This document shows positions 14,483-14,702 of a stretch of DNA of 14,702 bases, one piece after another. This DNA comes from Verrucomicrobiota bacterium. GTDB taxonomy: Bacteria; Verrucomicrobiota; Verrucomicrobiia; Limisphaerales; J093. The notes under the pieces are model-generated. The model had not been told where the DNA came from. It saw nothing but the letters and a program-made list of their open reading frames with translations, and searched no databases. Each line of letters starts with the position of its first letter. Within the stretch, counting starts at the first letter, position 1. The stretch is from assembly GCA_029907285.1 (NCBI GenBank), contig JARYMD010000062.1, forward strand, positions 1 through 14,702. The letters run 5' to 3'. The position numbers were made by a program, and so were the translations under genes.

Positions 14483-14702
14483 GCTTGTTAGGTCTCCCCG
14501 AGTGTTTTGCCGGTCGCGCCCGGGCCGGAAGCGAATTGCTCGCTTCAACCCACCGCAACGGACAGTTGTTTGTGATCGACAAGTCCAAGCTTGAAATCGT
14601 CTTTCCCGCGCGCATGCACGCGTCCCGCACAAGGGCCCATCGGCGCACCTGCTCCTCAAGCCCCGCGTGCGACAGGATTACAATCGCCCCTTCATCGGTC
14701 AT
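14475..14702 (-). CDS. ftsQ: Cell division protein FtsQ, C-terminal 75 residues (gene runs off the right edge)
   Basis: Single-pass division protein whose periplasmic beta domain contacts FtsL/FtsB. The visible part reads like the end of that domain: GAIVILSHAGLEEQVRRWAL, then LDLSITNNCPLRWVE (39-53), which matches the last strand pair of FtsQ. A basic tail, SLPARARPAKHSGRPNKHV, follows. The first visible ATG, at 14702, is probably internal. The stop at 14475 lies 8 bases inside ftsA, a common translational-coupling arrangement. The identity rests mainly on position before ftsA and on the terminal strand pattern. Confidence 0.82.
   Translation of the reverse strand: MTDEGAIVILSHAGLEEQVRRWALVRDACMRAGKTISSLDLSITNNCPLRWVEASNSLPARARPAKHSGRPNKHV
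14494..14499 (-). promoter_or_regulatory. Ribosome-binding site that fixes the ftsA start
   Basis: GGGGAG lies 11 bases before the ATG at 14482, inside the end of ftsQ. It supports the 408-residue FtsA over the longer open frame. Confidence 0.6.

Overview
The window looks like chromosomal sequence from a Gram-negative bacterium of the Verrucomicrobiota, probably the Pedosphaera/Limisphaerales side. That placement is inference. It rests on an OmpL-like beta-barrel porin leading an ammonium-assimilation operon, an AmtB with a signal peptide and short heptad-like leader, a divergent FtsZ in an ftsQ-ftsA-ftsZ cluster, and a small Lys/Ala-rich DNA-binding-like protein. There are no phage, plasmid, IS, CRISPR, tRNA or rRNA signatures.

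Layout. (1) 1-539, minus: 5' part of trxB, thioredoxin reductase. (2) 800-1589, plus: ispF of the non-mevalonate isoprenoid pathway, then a small hypothetical gene. (3) 1590-1947: intergenic, holding the first copy of a 59-bp palindromic repeat. (4) 1948-2229, plus: a 93-aa basic protein, ending at a strong bidirectional terminator. (5) 2390-6858, minus: a nitrogen operon read porin - amtB - glnB - glnA. A sigma-54-like -24/-12 site lies just upstream. (6) 7252-8319, plus, divergent: a GT4-type glycosyltransferase. (7) 8320-9363: about 1 kb with no convincing gene, holding the second repeat copy. (8) 9364-14702, minus: ftsQ (3' end) - ftsA - ftsZ - a Prc-like tail-specific protease. This is the distal end of a division/cell-wall cluster, with the periplasmic protease behind it.

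The nitrogen operon is coherent: outer-membrane entry (porin), inner-membrane ammonium channel (AmtB), PII sensor that would gate AmtB, and glutamine synthetase. Two of its four genes are interrupted as given. glnA has a 2-bp-equivalent frameshift at a CG dinucleotide tract, and the porin has an in-frame TAG. Both have good homology continuing beyond the lesion, so they are either sequence errors or a decaying or switchable operon.

The least explained signals are: the pair of 59-bp palindromes at 1806-1864 and 9130-9188, with equal arm and loop lengths, one compensatory base-pair change, and mismatches that become G-U wobbles only on the minus strand; the FtsZ with an Asn replacing a catalytic-loop Asp; and a possible leaderless-transcription pattern in front of trxB, ispF and the 93-aa gene.
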